Source: Agrobacterium tumefaciens (GTDB taxonomy: Bacteria; Pseudomonadota; Alphaproteobacteria; Rhizobiales; Rhizobiaceae). Taken from it: a DNA stretch of 64,000 bases. Shown piece after piece: positions 51,070-60,304 of this stretch. The stretch covers positions 1,399,501 to 1,463,500 of the forward strand of contig NZ_CP039904.1 of NCBI RefSeq assembly GCF_005221385.1, read 5' to 3'. Numbering within the stretch: position 1 is the stretch's first letter; each line of letters opens with the position of its first letter. A model generated the notes under the pieces. That model did not search any database and was not told the origin of the DNA. It saw only the letters and a list, made by a program, of their open reading frames with translations. A program made the position numbers and the translations under genes.

Positions 51070-52679
51070 TAGTAGCCGCGAATATCAGGCCAATGGCGCT
51101 CCACCCCTTGGCGTTCAATATGGGTGTGGAACTCCGCCAGCCGCTTTTCATCGGCATGCACGCCATGCGGGGTCTCGCCCCTGTCGAGGCAATAGGCGGC
51201 CAGCATGCCTGCCACTTCGCCGATGTTCCATTCGACCGGATGCAGCCTGTAACAACCATTGGTGATATGCGTGGTGCCGATATTCTTGGAAGCGGCCAGC
51301 AGATTTGTTTTGTGGCGGGGAATAAGGGCACCCAGCGGAATTTCGAAAGGGCAGGCGCCGACATCGATATAATTATCGCCGCCCGTCGAGGGGTGCAGGT
51401 CGATGCGGTACATGCCGACGCCGATGCTATCCGGGTAATGTACCGCACCGCGATCGCCGCGCACTGCAAGCGACAGATCCTGCTCGACCACCGTGGTCAG
51501 GGCACGAATGCGACGGCTTTCACGGATATAGGGCGCCATTGCCAGGCCATGTTCCGTGCCGGTAATGTCGCCGCGCAGGCGCAGGCCCGGAAAGCCCTGG
51601 CCGCCATCCGGGCGAGGCGCCTCGGTCTGCATCCAGTAGAACATGGAATAGGACAGGCTTGCCGCATCGGCCAGCCGCTCAGCATATTGTTCGGGGGTAA
51701 CGTCGATGATCGGCGCCTCGAAATAATCGATCATCGGCCAGTTCACGAGGCAGATATCGCTGGCATAGGCGCCGGGCCGAAATGTATGGCGGGCGGCAAT
51801 ACGGCGGAATATCCACAGGCTCATATCGCCGGCGCTGTGGCGCTGGTCGGCGACGTCGCGTGTTGCGTTGTCGACCGGGTTGGGATCAAAGAACCGGCGG
51901 CTGCGCTCCAGTGTACGCGGGTTGGGCGAGTCCCAGCTCAACAGCGGGCCGCCCCAGAATTCGGGGGCAACCTGACGCCAGTGGTCGTACCGGGCGGGTT
52001 TGTCGATGACATGGTTGCCGTCAACCTGATCGACGGCGAAGCAGATCGAGACGGCCTGCTGATTGTGCGGTTGCGCCTCCGCCGGCGCGCTCGGCTCGCC
52101 GGTTTCGGATTGGGCTTCGAAACCAATGACATAGTCGGTTGCGGTCAGCGGCAGCAGATCGCCCAATTCGGTCGCGTCGATAATGTAGCGGGCCGAGCAG
52201 GAGATGAGATCGCCCGTATTGCAATGGCGCAGCGTCACGGCCCGCACGGTGTCGCCGTCGGCCTCCGCTGCGATCGGCTCATAGGGCTTGAGGATGGTCA
52301 GCTTGCCGCCGGCCGCGTAAGGCGCAAGCATTGCCTCCATCATCGCCAGCGAAACGCGTGGTTCATGGCAGAGGCGAGATACGTTGCCGTCACCGGGGTT
52401 GAGCGTGAGATCCGCCCGGGCGGTGTCCGTCAGCGGATAGTGGTCGCGGTAATATTGCCGTACGCCGGTGCGCAGGGCGCGATAGCTGGCCGTGATCCCG
52501 AACTGTTCAACCCAGCTGTGCTCATCGGGCGGCACCGCCTGGCTGGTCAGCTGGCCGCCAATCCAGTCGAATGCTTCTGTCAGGATAACGCTGCGGCCGT
52601 TGCGCAGGGCCCCAAGCGCCGCGGCCACGCCGCCAAGTCCGCCGCCAACCACAAGAATATCTGCATTGTATTCTCTCAC
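51069..52679 (-). CDS. FAD-dependent oxidoreductase (FAD_oxidored type)
   Basis: 536 residues from GTG at 52679, 16 bases after the LacI stop; the start is set by the FAD-binding fold (ADILVVGGGLGGVAAALGAL) beginning at residue 6. Further flavin contacts are AFDWIGGQLTSQAVPPDEHSW, IIDATELGDLLPLTATDYVIG and the late NIGTTHITNGCYRLHPVEW block. This family of long FAD proteins often accompanies sugar ABC importers and is thought to oxidise sugars or sugar acids. No signal peptide, so it would act on imported substrate. Confidence 0.8.
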   Translation of the reverse strand: MREYNADILVVGGGLGGVAAALGALRNGRSVILTEAFDWIGGQLTSQAVPPDEHSWVEQFGITASYRALRTGVRQYYRDHYPLTDTARADLTLNPGDGNVSRLCHEPRVSLAMMEAMLAPYAAGGKLTILKPYEPIAAEADGDTVRAVTLRHCNTGDLISCSARYIIDATELGDLLPLTATDYVIGFEAQSETGEPSAPAEAQPHNQQAVSICFAVDQVDGNHVIDKPARYDHWRQVAPEFWGGPLLSWDSPNPRTLERSRRFFDPNPVDNATRDVADQRHSAGDMSLWIFRRIAARHTFRPGAYASDICLVNWPMIDYFEAPIIDVTPEQYAERLADAASLSYSMFYWMQTEAPRPDGGQGFPGLRLRGDITGTEHGLAMAPYIRESRRIRALTTVVEQDLSLAVRGDRGAVHYPDSIGVGMYRIDLHPSTGGDNYIDVGACPFEIPLGALIPRHKTNLLAASKNIGTTHITNGCYRLHPVEWNIGEVAGMLAAYCLDRGETPHGVHADEKRLAEFHTHIERQGVERHWPDIRGY

Positions 52680-52695
52680 GTCAGGTTCTCTTTCC

Positions 52696-53739
52696 TTAAG
52701 TTGGGCCTTGATTTGGGGAGCCAAGCGTTTCGCCTGCCACGATGTCGCAGCCCAGCAGTATTTGCCGCACGGGGCCGGGGGGGCTGGTGAGGGTTTCGAC
52801 CAGCATGGAGGTCGCCTGCCGGCCCATCTCTTCGCGGGGGATGGCATAGGAGGTGAAGACGCGTTGCGACCGGAATGTATGCGTTCGTGTGCCGCTTCCC
52901 AGCACCACGATGGAAAGATCGTTGGGGAGGCTCACTCCCTGGGCGCGGGCATGATTGTCGAAAACCATCGCTTCGGCCACTTCGGCAAAAAAAACGACGC
53001 TCGCTCCGCTGGCGCGAACGGCGGCCAGTTGCTCGGCCGGATCGCCATTTTCAGTCTCGTGGGAATAGACCAGTTCCGCCGCGCCCTCGATTGCGGCGAG
53101 AAAACCACGCCAGCGGTCGCTGATGGATTCCGCCGGGCCCGTCGCACCGATAAAGGCGAAGCGGCGATGGCCGGCGACAAGCGCCTCTCGGACAAGAGCA
53201 TGCGTGGCTGTCACGTAATCCGCGCCAACATAACGCACCGGCCCGCCGGCATCGTCACGACGACCGACTGCGACATAGGGATAGTCACCGGCAACCAGTT
53301 GGGCCAATTCATCGCGGTCGAACTGACTGCCCAGAATGAGGCATCCGTCAGCAAGTCGAAGCCGACCTGTTTCCCCGAAGATGCGCTTGCGGCCGTTGTC
53401 GTCGCGCGCCGCAGCCGTCATCAGCAGAAGGTCGTAGCCCAACCTCTCCGCTTCCTCCTCTATTCCCATCAGAAAAGGCGTGTAGAAATCCGCCTGCGCA
53501 ATCGGGAAAGCCGGCTGATAGGTGAATACGCCCAGAATCCGGTTGGCACCCTTGACCATGCTGCGCGCGATGGGATCCGCCACATAACCGGTGTCGCGAA
53601 TGGCCTTCAGCACACGCTCCCGCGTTTCAGGCGGGATACGACCTTCAGCGGATTTCGCCTCGTTTAGCACGAGCGAAACCGTTGCCTGGCTGACCCCCGC
53701 GAAGATCGCAATGTCCCGTTGCGTCAAGCGCCTAACCAT
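52696..53739 (-). CDS. LacI-family transcriptional regulator
   Basis: 347 residues. LacI HTH at the N-terminus (TQRDIAIFAGVSQATVSLVLNE, then hinge region GYVADPIARSMVKG), followed by the periplasmic-binding-protein-like sensor domain. It heads the operon that continues with the FAD oxidoreductase and the ABC importer. Palindromes just upstream (53763-53793) and before the binding-protein gene (51054-51069) are likely its operators, so it is probably autoregulated and responds to a derivative of the imported sugar. Confidence 0.9.
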   Translation of the reverse strand: MVRRLTQRDIAIFAGVSQATVSLVLNEAKSAEGRIPPETRERVLKAIRDTGYVADPIARSMVKGANRILGVFTYQPAFPIAQADFYTPFLMGIEEEAERLGYDLLLMTAAARDDNGRKRIFGETGRLRLADGCLILGSQFDRDELAQLVAGDYPYVAVGRRDDAGGPVRYVGADYVTATHALVREALVAGHRRFAFIGATGPAESISDRWRGFLAAIEGAAELVYSHETENGDPAEQLAAVRASGASVVFFAEVAEAMVFDNHARAQGVSLPNDLSIVVLGSGTRTHTFRSQRVFTSYAIPREEMGRQATSMLVETLTSPPGPVRQILLGCDIVAGETLGSPNQGPT

Positions 53740-53762
53740 CGAAACCTCATTTCCTGTCGCTT

Positions 53763-53793
53763 GCTAATTCGTATTAGCTGCTTATGCGTATAA
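53763..53793. promoter_or_regulatory. Two adjacent LacI-type palindromes
   Basis: GCTAATTCGTATTAGC (53763-53778; arms GCTAAT/ATTAGC) and TTATGCGTATAA (53782-53793; arms TTAT/ATAA) lie 24-54 bases before the LacI gene start. Both are centred on CG, as LacI-family operators are, and the first resembles the site at 51054-51069. Confidence 0.6.
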
Positions 53794-53946
53794 ACAAGGT
53801 TTGCGAGAGGATGTCAAGAGTGAGGCACTCCACGATGATGTCGGGAGACGTGATGCGCTCCAGGCAGACCCTGCCGAACCTTGGGATCAGCGCCATAGAG
53901 CATGAGGGCCGGGTGAAGGAAGGAATTGCAACAATCGTGGCGAGGT

Positions 53947-54405
53947 TCAGATGCGTCGTGCCTTTATCGTGTTCATGACGAAGCTTGTCTCGATGGTGTC
54001 GACGCATTTCAGCTTTGCGATCTTGTCTTTGATGAAGCGCTCGTAGTCCTCCAGCCCGCCACACATGACCTTGAGCATGTAATCCCTCGAGCCGGTGACC
54101 AGATGACATTCGAGAACCTCATCCCAGTTGAGAACGGCCGCCTCGAACATTCGGATTTCGTCGTCGTGCTGGCGGCTGAGGCGGACGGATGCAAGGGCGG
54201 TCATCGTCCATCCCTCGATTGCCGGATCGATAATCGCGGAATACCCTTTGATCGCCCCCACTTCCTCCAGCCGCCGAAGCCGCCGCAGACACGCGGATGC
54301 CGACAATCCCACCCGCTCGGCAAGTTCGTTGTTTGTGACCCGCGCATCGGCGGACAATTCCCTGAGTATCCGTTTGTCGATCTGATCCGCAATTTTCTGC
54401 GACAT
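53947..54405 (-). CDS. Lrp/AsnC-family regulator
   Basis: 152 residues from ATG at 54405; an ATG at 54444 would add 13 residues not seen in usual Lrp proteins. Lrp HTH (KRILRELSADARVTNNELAE, then GLSASACLRRLRRLEEVGAI) and RAM sensor domain (VLECHLVTGSRDYMLKVMC). Divergent from the lyase gene at 54529, so it most likely controls that gene in response to an amino acid. Confidence 0.88.
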   Translation of the reverse strand: MSQKIADQIDKRILRELSADARVTNNELAERVGLSASACLRRLRRLEEVGAIKGYSAIIDPAIEGWTMTALASVRLSRQHDDEIRMFEAAVLNWDEVLECHLVTGSRDYMLKVMCGGLEDYERFIKDKIAKLKCVDTIETSFVMNTIKARRI

Positions 54406-54528
54406 AAAGGAAAATTCTCCGCAATATATTGCGTCATCAGACATGTCTGCGCCTTAAAATGCAAGTTATTTTGGCCTGATTGCATGTAACCTGCAGACAG
54501 TTCAACGCCAGCCAAGGGATCATCGGAA

Positions 54529-55812
54529 ATGACCGCGCCGCATCCGTCCAAAACCCACATCGGCAATCACGCTCTCCATCCTGAAACCCAGATGCTTAAT
54601 TACGGATATGATCCGGAATTGTCGGAGGGCGCCGTAAAGCCGCCTGTGTTTTTGACATCGACTTTCGTCTTCAAGTCGGCAGAAGACGGGCGTGACTTCT
54701 TCGACTACGTCTCCGGGCGCAAGGAGCCGCCGGAGGGCAGGGGGGCGGGCCTCGTCTATTCGCGTTTCAACCATCCGAACAGCGAAATCGTTGAAGATCG
54801 TCTTGCCGTTTACGAACGTACGGAGAGCTGTGCGCTCTTCTCATCCGGCATGTCCGCCATTTCAACGACGCTTTTTGCTTTCGTCCGGCCCGGCGATACC
54901 GTGCTGCATTCCCAGCCCCTGTATGGTGGCACGGAGACGCTGCTGGCCAAGACCTTCCATAATTTCGGCGTGTCTGCCGTGGGTTTCGCCGACGGCGTCA
55001 GCGAAGCTTCGGTGATGGCTGCGGCAGAGGAGGCGATGGCGAAAGGCAGGGTGTCTGTCATCCTTATCGAAACCCCCGCCAATCCGACAAACAGCATTGT
55101 CGACATCGCGATAATGGGCCGCGTCGCTGATGTGATCGGCCAAAAGCAGGGGCACAGGCCGATCATCGCCTGCGACAACACGCTTCTCGGCCCGGTGTTC
55201 CAGCGACCTATCGAGCACGGTGCCGATATCTCCCTCTATTCGCTGACGAAATATGTTGGCGGGCACTCCGATCTCATTGCCGGGGCTGCGCTCGGTCGGA
55301 AAGATGTCATGAAGCAGGTGAAGGCCTTGCGTGGCGCTATCGGCACGCAGCTTGATCCGCATTCATGCTGGATGCTTGGCCGCTCCCTTGAGACGCTGCA
55401 GATCCGGATGGAGCGGGCGGACAACAATGCCAGGGTCGTGGCTGAATTCCTGAAGGCGCACCCGAAGGTCGAAAGAATCCACTACCTGCCGTTCAGCGAG
55501 CCGGCGTCCGCTGTGGGCAAGGTGTTTGCGGCTCAATGCACCGGCGCGGGATCGACATTCTCGTTTGATATCATCGGCGGCCAGGCCGCATCCTTCAAAT
55601 TCCTCAATGCCCTGACCATATTCAAACTCGCGGTGAGCCTTGGCGGTACGGAGTCTCTTGCTTCCCACCCGGCAACCATGACGCATTCGGGAGTTCCCGC
55701 CGATGTTCGCCAGCGCATCGGCGTGCTGGATTCCACAATCCGGCTGTCAATCGGTATCGAACATCCCGACGATCTTGTCGCTGACCTGGCCCTCGCCTTG
55801 GACAAGTCATGA
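54529..55812 (+). CDS. Cystathionine gamma-synthase family PLP enzyme
   Basis: 427 residues. Cys/Met metabolism PLP family: [66 protein letters not shown] and the PLP lysine in [11 protein letters not shown]; late block [20 protein letters not shown]. Family members are cystathionine or methionine gamma-lyases and synthases; which one cannot be settled by eye. Control by the divergent Lrp protein suggests a catabolic lyase. The neighbouring genes concern organosulfur uptake, which fits. Confidence 0.83.
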   Translation: MTAPHPSKTHIGNHALHPETQMLNYGYDPELSEGAVKPPVFLTSTFVFKSAEDGRDFFDYVSGRKEPPEGRGAGLVYSRFNHPNSEIVEDRLAVYERTESCALFSSGMSAISTTLFAFVRPGDTVLHSQPLYGGTETLLAKTFHNFGVSAVGFADGVSEASVMAAAEEAMAKGRVSVILIETPANPTNSIVDIAIMGRVADVIGQKQGHRPIIACDNTLLGPVFQRPIEHGADISLYSLTKYVGGHSDLIAGAALGRKDVMKQVKALRGAIGTQLDPHSCWMLGRSLETLQIRMERADNNARVVAEFLKAHPKVERIHYLPFSEPASAVGKVFAAQCTGAGSTFSFDIIGGQAASFKFLNALTIFKLAVSLGGTESLASHPATMTHSGVPADVRQRIGVLDSTIRLSIGIEHPDDLVADLALALDKS

Positions 55813-55925
55813 CGCGGAGAAAGATGTAACCTCGAATGGATGGAAGGCGAATGCTGCGGCAGATTCTCGCGCTGCCCAGCTTCGCCTGCCAGCTTCAGGC
55901 GGACTATTCGGGCGAGGCGCAGTCT

Positions 55926-56654
55926 TTAGATGACATGGGCATTATGCAGGGCGGTCAGCACCTCGTTCTTGAGGCTGGCGAGTTGCGGCGACCTTCGGTC
56001 ACGCGGGCGCGGTACGTCCACCTCTATCCGCTGCTGGATACGGCCGTCATGGGCGCCCATCATGTAAATCCGGTCACCGAGATAGAGTGCTTCGTCGATA
56101 TCGTGGGTGACGAGCAGGAAGGAAATTCTGCGCTGTTCGACGATTTTCAGCACCAGATCCTGCAATTTCATCCGCGTGAAAGCGTCCACCGCACTGAAGG
56201 GCTCATCCAAAAGCAAGATGCGTGGCCGGGTATAGAGTGCCCTTGCTATGGTCACCCGCTGCGCCATGCCGCCTGAAAGGGCCTTTGGCAACGCGCCAGC
56301 GTGGCCGCTCAGGCCCACATCGTTGATCAGGCCCTCCACCCGCTCGACATCATATTTCTTGCCGGCGGCGTAACCTATATTCTCGGCAACCGTCAGCCAG
56401 GGCATCAGGCGGGGTTCCTGAAACACGAAGGCGATGGGCGGCGAGGCCTCATCTCCTTCTGCCGGCTGAACCTTGACCGTGCCGGAAAAACGCCGGTCGA
56501 GACCGGCGGCAATGCGCAGCAACGTGCTCTTGCCGCAGCCGCTGGGGCCAAGAAGAACCGCCGCTTCACCATCACCCAGCGTCAGGTGGATATCCTGAAG
56601 GACGACCGTATCGCCGAAAGCTTTTTCGCGCACATCGACATTGAGCAGGCTCAC
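55926..56654 (-). CDS. Sulfonate/nitrate-type ABC ATPase, SsuB/TauB-like
   Basis: 242 residues. Walker [18 protein letters not shown] loop FVFQEPRLMPWLTVAENI, signature LSGGMAQRVTIARAL, Walker B ILLLDEPFSAVDAFTR, H loop LVTHDIDEALYLGD. The start overlaps the permease gene by four bases. Substrate type is inferred from the partners. Confidence 0.86.
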   Translation of the reverse strand: MSLLNVDVREKAFGDTVVLQDIHLTLGDGEAAVLLGPSGCGKSTLLRIAAGLDRRFSGTVKVQPAEGDEASPPIAFVFQEPRLMPWLTVAENIGYAAGKKYDVERVEGLINDVGLSGHAGALPKALSGGMAQRVTIARALYTRPRILLLDEPFSAVDAFTRMKLQDLVLKIVEQRRISFLLVTHDIDEALYLGDRIYMMGAHDGRIQQRIEVDVPRPRDRRSPQLASLKNEVLTALHNAHVI

Positions 56655-57520
56655 CGCAGCGGCCCTCCTTCTTGAAGGGAATAGGTGTCACGCCAGCGCA
56701 GGCAGCGCTCCTCGACGATCTTGAACAGGCTGTCGGAAATCTTGCCAAGCACCGCAAGGCAGATGATGGCGATCATCACCAGATCGGGCCGCGAAAGCTC
56801 CCGCCCGTCGGAGAGCATGTAACCGATGCCTTCGGAGGCGGCCAGAAGCTCGGCTGCGACGACACTCAGCCAAGCCAGCGACAGCCCGTAACGCAGACCG
56901 GTGAACAGGTGCGGCAAAGAGGCGGGAATGAAGATCCGCCACACCAGAACGGGCAGCGGCTGGCGATACATCTCGCCCACTTCCACCAGCTTGCGGTCGA
57001 CATTTCTGATGCCGGAGAAGAGGTTGAGGTAAACTGGGAAAAACGCGCTTTTGGCGATCAGCACGATTTTTGAAGTTTCTCCAATGCCGAACCAGATCAT
57101 CAGCAGCGGCACCCATGCAAGGCTGGGCACGGCGCGCAGCGCCTGAAATGTCGGCTCGAGATAACGTTCGGCAGCAATGACCAAACCGACCAGCGAACCA
57201 ACGACGACCGCAAGCAGCGAGCCGATGACGAAGCCGACAAAGACGCGCGCGGTACTGGCCGCAACATTCGTCCACAACGGACCTTCGGCAAGCCGCATAA
57301 ACGTCTCGTAAAGTTCGGAAGGCGGCGGCAGCACATAGGGGCTGACCCAGCCCAAACGGACGAAAAGCTCGAGAAGTACCAATGAGCCGACCGGCACGAT
57401 CGCGCCGCGCAGATCGAAGCGGCCAAAGAAATTGCCCACCCGCCGCAAGAACGGCAAGCGGGAGGGGAATTGTCTGGCAGTCTGCTTCACGCGCTGGAAT
57501 TCGCGCGGATGGGAATTCAT
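56651..57520 (-). CDS. Sulfonate-type ABC permease, SsuC-like
   Basis: 289 residues with six membrane segments; VLPPPSELYETFMRLAEG before the second segment, and the family block FQALRAVPSLAWVPLLMIWFGIGETSKI, then SLAWLSVVAAELLAASEGIGYML. Its start overlaps the end of the binding-protein gene by four bases. Typical of SsuC/TauC permeases. Confidence 0.86.
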   Translation of the reverse strand: MNSHPREFQRVKQTARQFPSRLPFLRRVGNFFGRFDLRGAIVPVGSLVLLELFVRLGWVSPYVLPPPSELYETFMRLAEGPLWTNVAASTARVFVGFVIGSLLAVVVGSLVGLVIAAERYLEPTFQALRAVPSLAWVPLLMIWFGIGETSKIVLIAKSAFFPVYLNLFSGIRNVDRKLVEVGEMYRQPLPVLVWRIFIPASLPHLFTGLRYGLSLAWLSVVAAELLAASEGIGYMLSDGRELSRPDLVMIAIICLAVLGKISDSLFKIVEERCLRWRDTYSLQEGGPLR

Positions 57521-58512
57521 GCGCCGAGTGCCTTTTTCGCCGGTGCCGGATCGATCAGCGATGACAGGACATTATCGACATTGACGCCCGGGCGCAGAAC
57601 ATCATCGCCGAGCAGTGGCGTGACGATGCGGATCGAGTTCAGCAATTCCTCACCCGGAACGGGATCCTTCCAGTCGCGCTTGTTGATTGTCAGCTCGGTG
57701 ATCTTGGGATCGTTGCCGGTAACCTTGGTGACGAAATCGATGAATTCGCGGTTATTCTCGCGGATCCATTTCTGCGTCTCCACCCAGACGCCGAGCAGTC
57801 GCTCGACCGCTTTCGGGTGCTTTGCCAGAAACTCTTCGGAAACGCTGAAGACGCTGCCGTCGCGCCAGCTGCGCTCGTCGAAAATCGCCCTGTCGCCGGC
57901 AAGCTCCGCCTGGGAGGTATGCGGATCGATACCGACCCAGGCATCGACCTGACCCTGCTGCAGCGCGTTGAAGCCTTCCGGATGTTGCAGGTTCACGACC
58001 TTCAGATCGTCGATCGACAGCTTGTTTTGGTCAAGCGCGCGCACCAGGGTGAAATAGGGCGCCGTGCCCTTGGTGACTGCGATGGTCTTGCCCTTGAGAT
58101 CGGCAACGGTCTTGACCGGCGAATCCGGGCGCACCTGAATGATGGAGGAACCGCCCCAGCTTGCCACATAGATGACCTTCAGCGGCACGCCGTTGGCGCG
58201 GGCCAGAAAGGCCGACAGTGCGGCCGAACCGGCAAAATCGGTCGAGCCGACCTTCAGGAATTCCAGCGAATTGTTGCTGCCGCGGGACTGCACCCAGGTG
58301 ATCTTGGTGCCGACATCCTTAAAAGCGTCCTCAAGCCAGCCCTTGTTCTTTATCAGCAGCGTGTGCGAGGAGTAAAATCCCCAGTCAAGTTTCAGCTCCG
58401 CAGGGAAATCCGAAGAGGCTTGGGCGAGCGCGCGGCCCGTGACCAGCGGTGCTGCGAGAGCGCCAGCAAGGCCGAATTTGAGGATCTGGCGACGGGAATG
58501 TTCAGCCTTCAT
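57517..58512 (-). CDS. Aliphatic sulfonate-type binding protein, SsuA-like
   Basis: 331 residues with a twin-arginine-like signal (HSRRQILKFGLAGALAAPLV, cleavage near ALAQA). SsuA/NMT1 family: LDWGFYSSHTLLIKNKGWLE, VQSRGSNNSLEFLKVGSTDFA and VGIDPHTSQAEL. First gene of the importer operon. The adjacent flavin monooxygenase and gamma-glutamyltransferase on the same strand suggest organosulfur ligands. Confidence 0.85.
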   Translation of the reverse strand: MKAEHSRRQILKFGLAGALAAPLVTGRALAQASSDFPAELKLDWGFYSSHTLLIKNKGWLEDAFKDVGTKITWVQSRGSNNSLEFLKVGSTDFAGSAALSAFLARANGVPLKVIYVASWGGSSIIQVRPDSPVKTVADLKGKTIAVTKGTAPYFTLVRALDQNKLSIDDLKVVNLQHPEGFNALQQGQVDAWVGIDPHTSQAELAGDRAIFDERSWRDGSVFSVSEEFLAKHPKAVERLLGVWVETQKWIRENNREFIDFVTKVTGNDPKITELTINKRDWKDPVPGEELLNSIRIVTPLLGDDVLRPGVNVDNVLSSLIDPAPAKKALGA

Positions 58513-58661
58513 ATTAATTCACCTAATTTATGTATTTTGTGTAATTAAAAGGTAAGGGCGGGGGTTTTTGAGGTCAATCCGCCCTTCTGGAACCTCATGC
58601 CAAACTTCGCGGCGGGCGTGGAAAATCTCCCTAGCTTTGTCGCAATCGGCGCGATGGCGCT

Positions 58662-59990
58662 TTATTGAGGGAAAAAACGATTGGCTGGCCGTTGCAGCCC
58701 CAGATGGTCGCGCAATGTCGGCCCCTCATAGTCCTTTCGAAACAGACCACGCCTTTGCAGTTCCGGCACCACCTGCGTGGTGAAGTCATCAAGGCCGTCA
58801 GGCAGGAAAGGGAAGGTGATGTTGAAACCGTCAGAACCTTCTTCGTGCAGCCATTTTTCCATCTCGTCGGCGATGGTTTCTGGCGTGCCGACGAAGGCGA
58901 GGCCGGCATAACCGCCCAACCGCTGGGCAAGCTGGCGCACCGTCAGGCCTTCGTTTCTGGCGAGTTCGATGACCCTTTCACGGCTGGATTTGCTGGCATT
59001 CGTCTCCGGAATATCAGGCAGGGGAGCATCGGGATTGAAGCCGGAAACATCGTGGCCGAGCGCAATCGAAAGCGAGGCGATCGCGCTGTCATAATGGACG
59101 AGGCTGTCGAGCCTGGCGCGTTTGGCCTTGGCCTCCTCCACCGTATCGCCAACCAGAACGAAAGCGCCGGGCAGGATGACAATTCCGTCGCGGGAGCGGC
59201 CAGCGGCGACAGTTCTGTCCTTGACGTCCCTGTAAAAGGCCTTTCCCGCGGCAAGCGTGGGTGTCGCCGCAAAAACCACCTCGGCTGTTTCGGCCGCAAG
59301 CTGGCGTCCTGGCTCGGATGCGCCTGCCTGAACGATGACAGGCCAGCCCTGCACCGGACGCGCGATGTTCAGCGGCCCGCGCACGGAAAATTCAGGTCCC
59401 TTGTGATTGAGGACATGCATTTTTTCCGGATCGAAGAACAGCCCGCTATCGACATCGCGTATGAAGGCGTCGTCAGAAAAGGAGTCCCAGAGGCCGGTGA
59501 CGACATCGTAAAATTCACGTGCCCGCCCGTAGCGCTCGGTGTGATCAGGCTGTTCGTCGCGGCCGAAATTCCGCGCAGCATCCGGGTTGGACGTGGTGAC
59601 GATGTTCCATCCGGCACGACCATTGCTGAGATGATCGAGAGACGCAAAACGTCGCGCCACATGATAGGGCTCATCGAATGTGGTGGAAGCGGTGGCGACC
59701 AGCCCGATGCGCGAGGTGACGGCGGCGAGTGCTGAAAGCAGGGTAAAAGGTTCGAAGGACGTTACGGTGTGGCTGCGGCGCAGGGCTTCCGTTGGCATGT
59801 TCAACACCGCCAGATGATCGGCCATGAAGAATGCGTCGAATTTCGCGGCTTCCAGCTGTTGCGCAAAGCGCGCCAGATGGGCGAAGTTGAAATTCGCGTC
59901 CGGGAATGCACCCGGATAACGCCATGCGCCCGTGTGGAGGCTGACGGGCCGCATAAAGGCACCAAGATGCAGTTTGCGATCATTTGCCAT
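58662..59990 (-). CDS. NtaA/SnaA/DszA-type FMN-dependent monooxygenase
   Basis: 442 residues. The family opening LHLGAFMRPVSLHTGAWRYP and the FDAFFMADHLAVL strand, then RRSHTVTSFEPFTLLSALAAVT and GRAGWNIVTTSNPDAARNFG identify the class C flavin monooxygenases that oxidise NTA, dibenzothiophene sulfone or sulfur compounds with reduced FMN from a separate reductase. No reductase gene is in the window. It precedes the SsuA-like operon by 149 bases on the same strand. Confidence 0.86.
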   Translation of the reverse strand: MANDRKLHLGAFMRPVSLHTGAWRYPGAFPDANFNFAHLARFAQQLEAAKFDAFFMADHLAVLNMPTEALRRSHTVTSFEPFTLLSALAAVTSRIGLVATASTTFDEPYHVARRFASLDHLSNGRAGWNIVTTSNPDAARNFGRDEQPDHTERYGRAREFYDVVTGLWDSFSDDAFIRDVDSGLFFDPEKMHVLNHKGPEFSVRGPLNIARPVQGWPVIVQAGASEPGRQLAAETAEVVFAATPTLAAGKAFYRDVKDRTVAAGRSRDGIVILPGAFVLVGDTVEEAKAKRARLDSLVHYDSAIASLSIALGHDVSGFNPDAPLPDIPETNASKSSRERVIELARNEGLTVRQLAQRLGGYAGLAFVGTPETIADEMEKWLHEEGSDGFNITFPFLPDGLDDFTTQVVPELQRRGLFRKDYEGPTLRDHLGLQRPANRFFPQ

Positions 59991-60304
59991 TCGGCTTTAC
60001 CCTCTCGTCGATGTTTTTGATCCGGGCTGCTGGCCTTGCCGTGGAAGAGCAAGGCAGGCCCGATTGCCATCGCGACGATATCCCTGCCGCGAACCGGGCG
60101 CGGCAAAGACCATTCCGATTATTGGTGGCAAACCGAAAGATTTTTTCTACGGGGCTGGATAGCCGGGTTCAGCAGCGTGTGAGGTCAACCACGATATTGA
60201 AACGACGCCCGTTGGCGCAGCCGAGCTTTTGAAAGACGCTAGTAGTCAAGATGGAGACAAGGTCCTCACCCCTTTTTGCGCCGGTGTCCGCCGCGCGCCG
60301 TTTC
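59991..60304. other. Intergenic region, no gene recognised
   Basis: Between the monooxygenase start and the gamma-glutamyltransferase stop, both on the minus strand. No convincing open frame, hairpin with T run or known site was seen; it should hold the monooxygenase promoter. Confidence 0.4.

Noticed and set aside
51093-52790. 565-codon plus-strand frame opposite the FAD oxidoreductase
   Set aside because: Shadow frame; the flavin-binding motifs are all on the minus strand.
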